A stretch of 64,000 bases of DNA, from NCBI GenBank assembly GCA_005881885.1, contig VBDX01000128.1:36072-100071 (forward strand). The letters run 5' to 3'. The DNA comes from Chloroflexota bacterium. Lineage in GTDB: Bacteria > Chloroflexota > Limnocylindria > P2-11E. Within the stretch, counting starts at the first letter, position 1, and every line of letters starts with the position of its first letter. Both the position numbers and the translations under genes were made by a program. Below the pieces are notes generated by a model that was not told where the DNA came from, did no database searches, and saw only the letters and a list, made by a program, of their open reading frames with translations. Shown in pieces: positions 60,076 through 64,000 of this stretch.

Positions 60076-64000
<3,925 letters not shown>

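Overview
The window is about 64 kb of GC-rich bacterial chromosome, densely packed with short intergenic gaps and many 4-base stop/start overlaps. Gene content looks like a Gram-positive-type or Chloroflexota-like lineage (Chloroflexota or Dormibacterota would fit). The signs are a CIRCE/HrcA-controlled hrcA-grpE-dnaK operon, a standard rpsU-yqeY-phoH-pgpH-ybeY block, MurJ, MscL, type I glutamine synthetase, and no lipopolysaccharide genes. This placement is inference; no rRNA gene is present to settle it. I see no tRNA, rRNA, CRISPR array, insertion sequence, prophage or replication origin.

Layout: (1) 1-6.9 kb: an arginase-family protein, a HicB/DinB protein, glnA with a small downstream gene, an ArsR-SRPBCC-VOC operon, a VapBC-type toxin-antitoxin pair, and the ammonium transporter amt with a 36-residue membrane peptide. 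(2) 7.0-12.0 kb: a thiamine operon led by a TPP riboswitch and an intrinsic terminator, then thiN and ykoF-ykoE-ykoD-ykoC (ECF-type transporter for a thiamine precursor). (3) 12.0-14.1 kb: an accessory patch with a RelE/Phd pair whose toxin has no ATG, GTG or TTG start, a VapB next to a truncated VapC, small membrane peptides and a lipoprotein. (4) 14.3-20.3 kb: a two-component system, an ABC-2 exporter coupled to a free ClpX-type zinc finger, and a secreted class A beta-lactamase-like protein. (5) 20.4-33.2 kb: one long minus-strand array with the ribosome/RNA block (ybeY to rpsU, HIT) and a branched-chain-type ABC importer interleaved with acyl-CoA ligase, PaaK-like ligase and hotdog thioesterase, probably for uptake and CoA-activation of an organic acid. 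(6) 33.3-41.8 kb: plsY, a TMEM175-like channel with an in-frame amber codon, rsmE-prmA-dnaJ, a Fic protein with a palindrome array, and secreted proteins including a cupredoxin. (7) 41.9-48.7 kb: the dnaK operon, MscL with a zinc ribbon, a receiver/CRP pair, a nucleoside-deoxyribosyltransferase-like HTH protein and very basic small proteins. (8) 49-56.7 kb: hemW, lepA, murJ, rpsT and an AAA+ ATPase. (9) 57-64 kb: a rifampin-phosphotransferase-like enzyme with its MarR regulator, and the glycolytic gap-pgk-eno operon, ending in a partial ROK kinase.

The most unusual signal is translational. Several genes (relE, yqeY, plsY, prmA, perhaps the HicB/DinB gene) have family-complete N-termini only if translation begins at CTG, ATC, ATA or ACG. 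In three of these a Shine-Dalgarno sequence lies at normal distance. Many other genes here use TTG or GTG. Other notable items are two GC-rich nested inverted repeats between convergent genes, a G-rich hairpin repeat present at the 5' end of two genes, a 12-bp plus 10-bp palindrome array upstream of fic, and a nearly perfect MarR operator.
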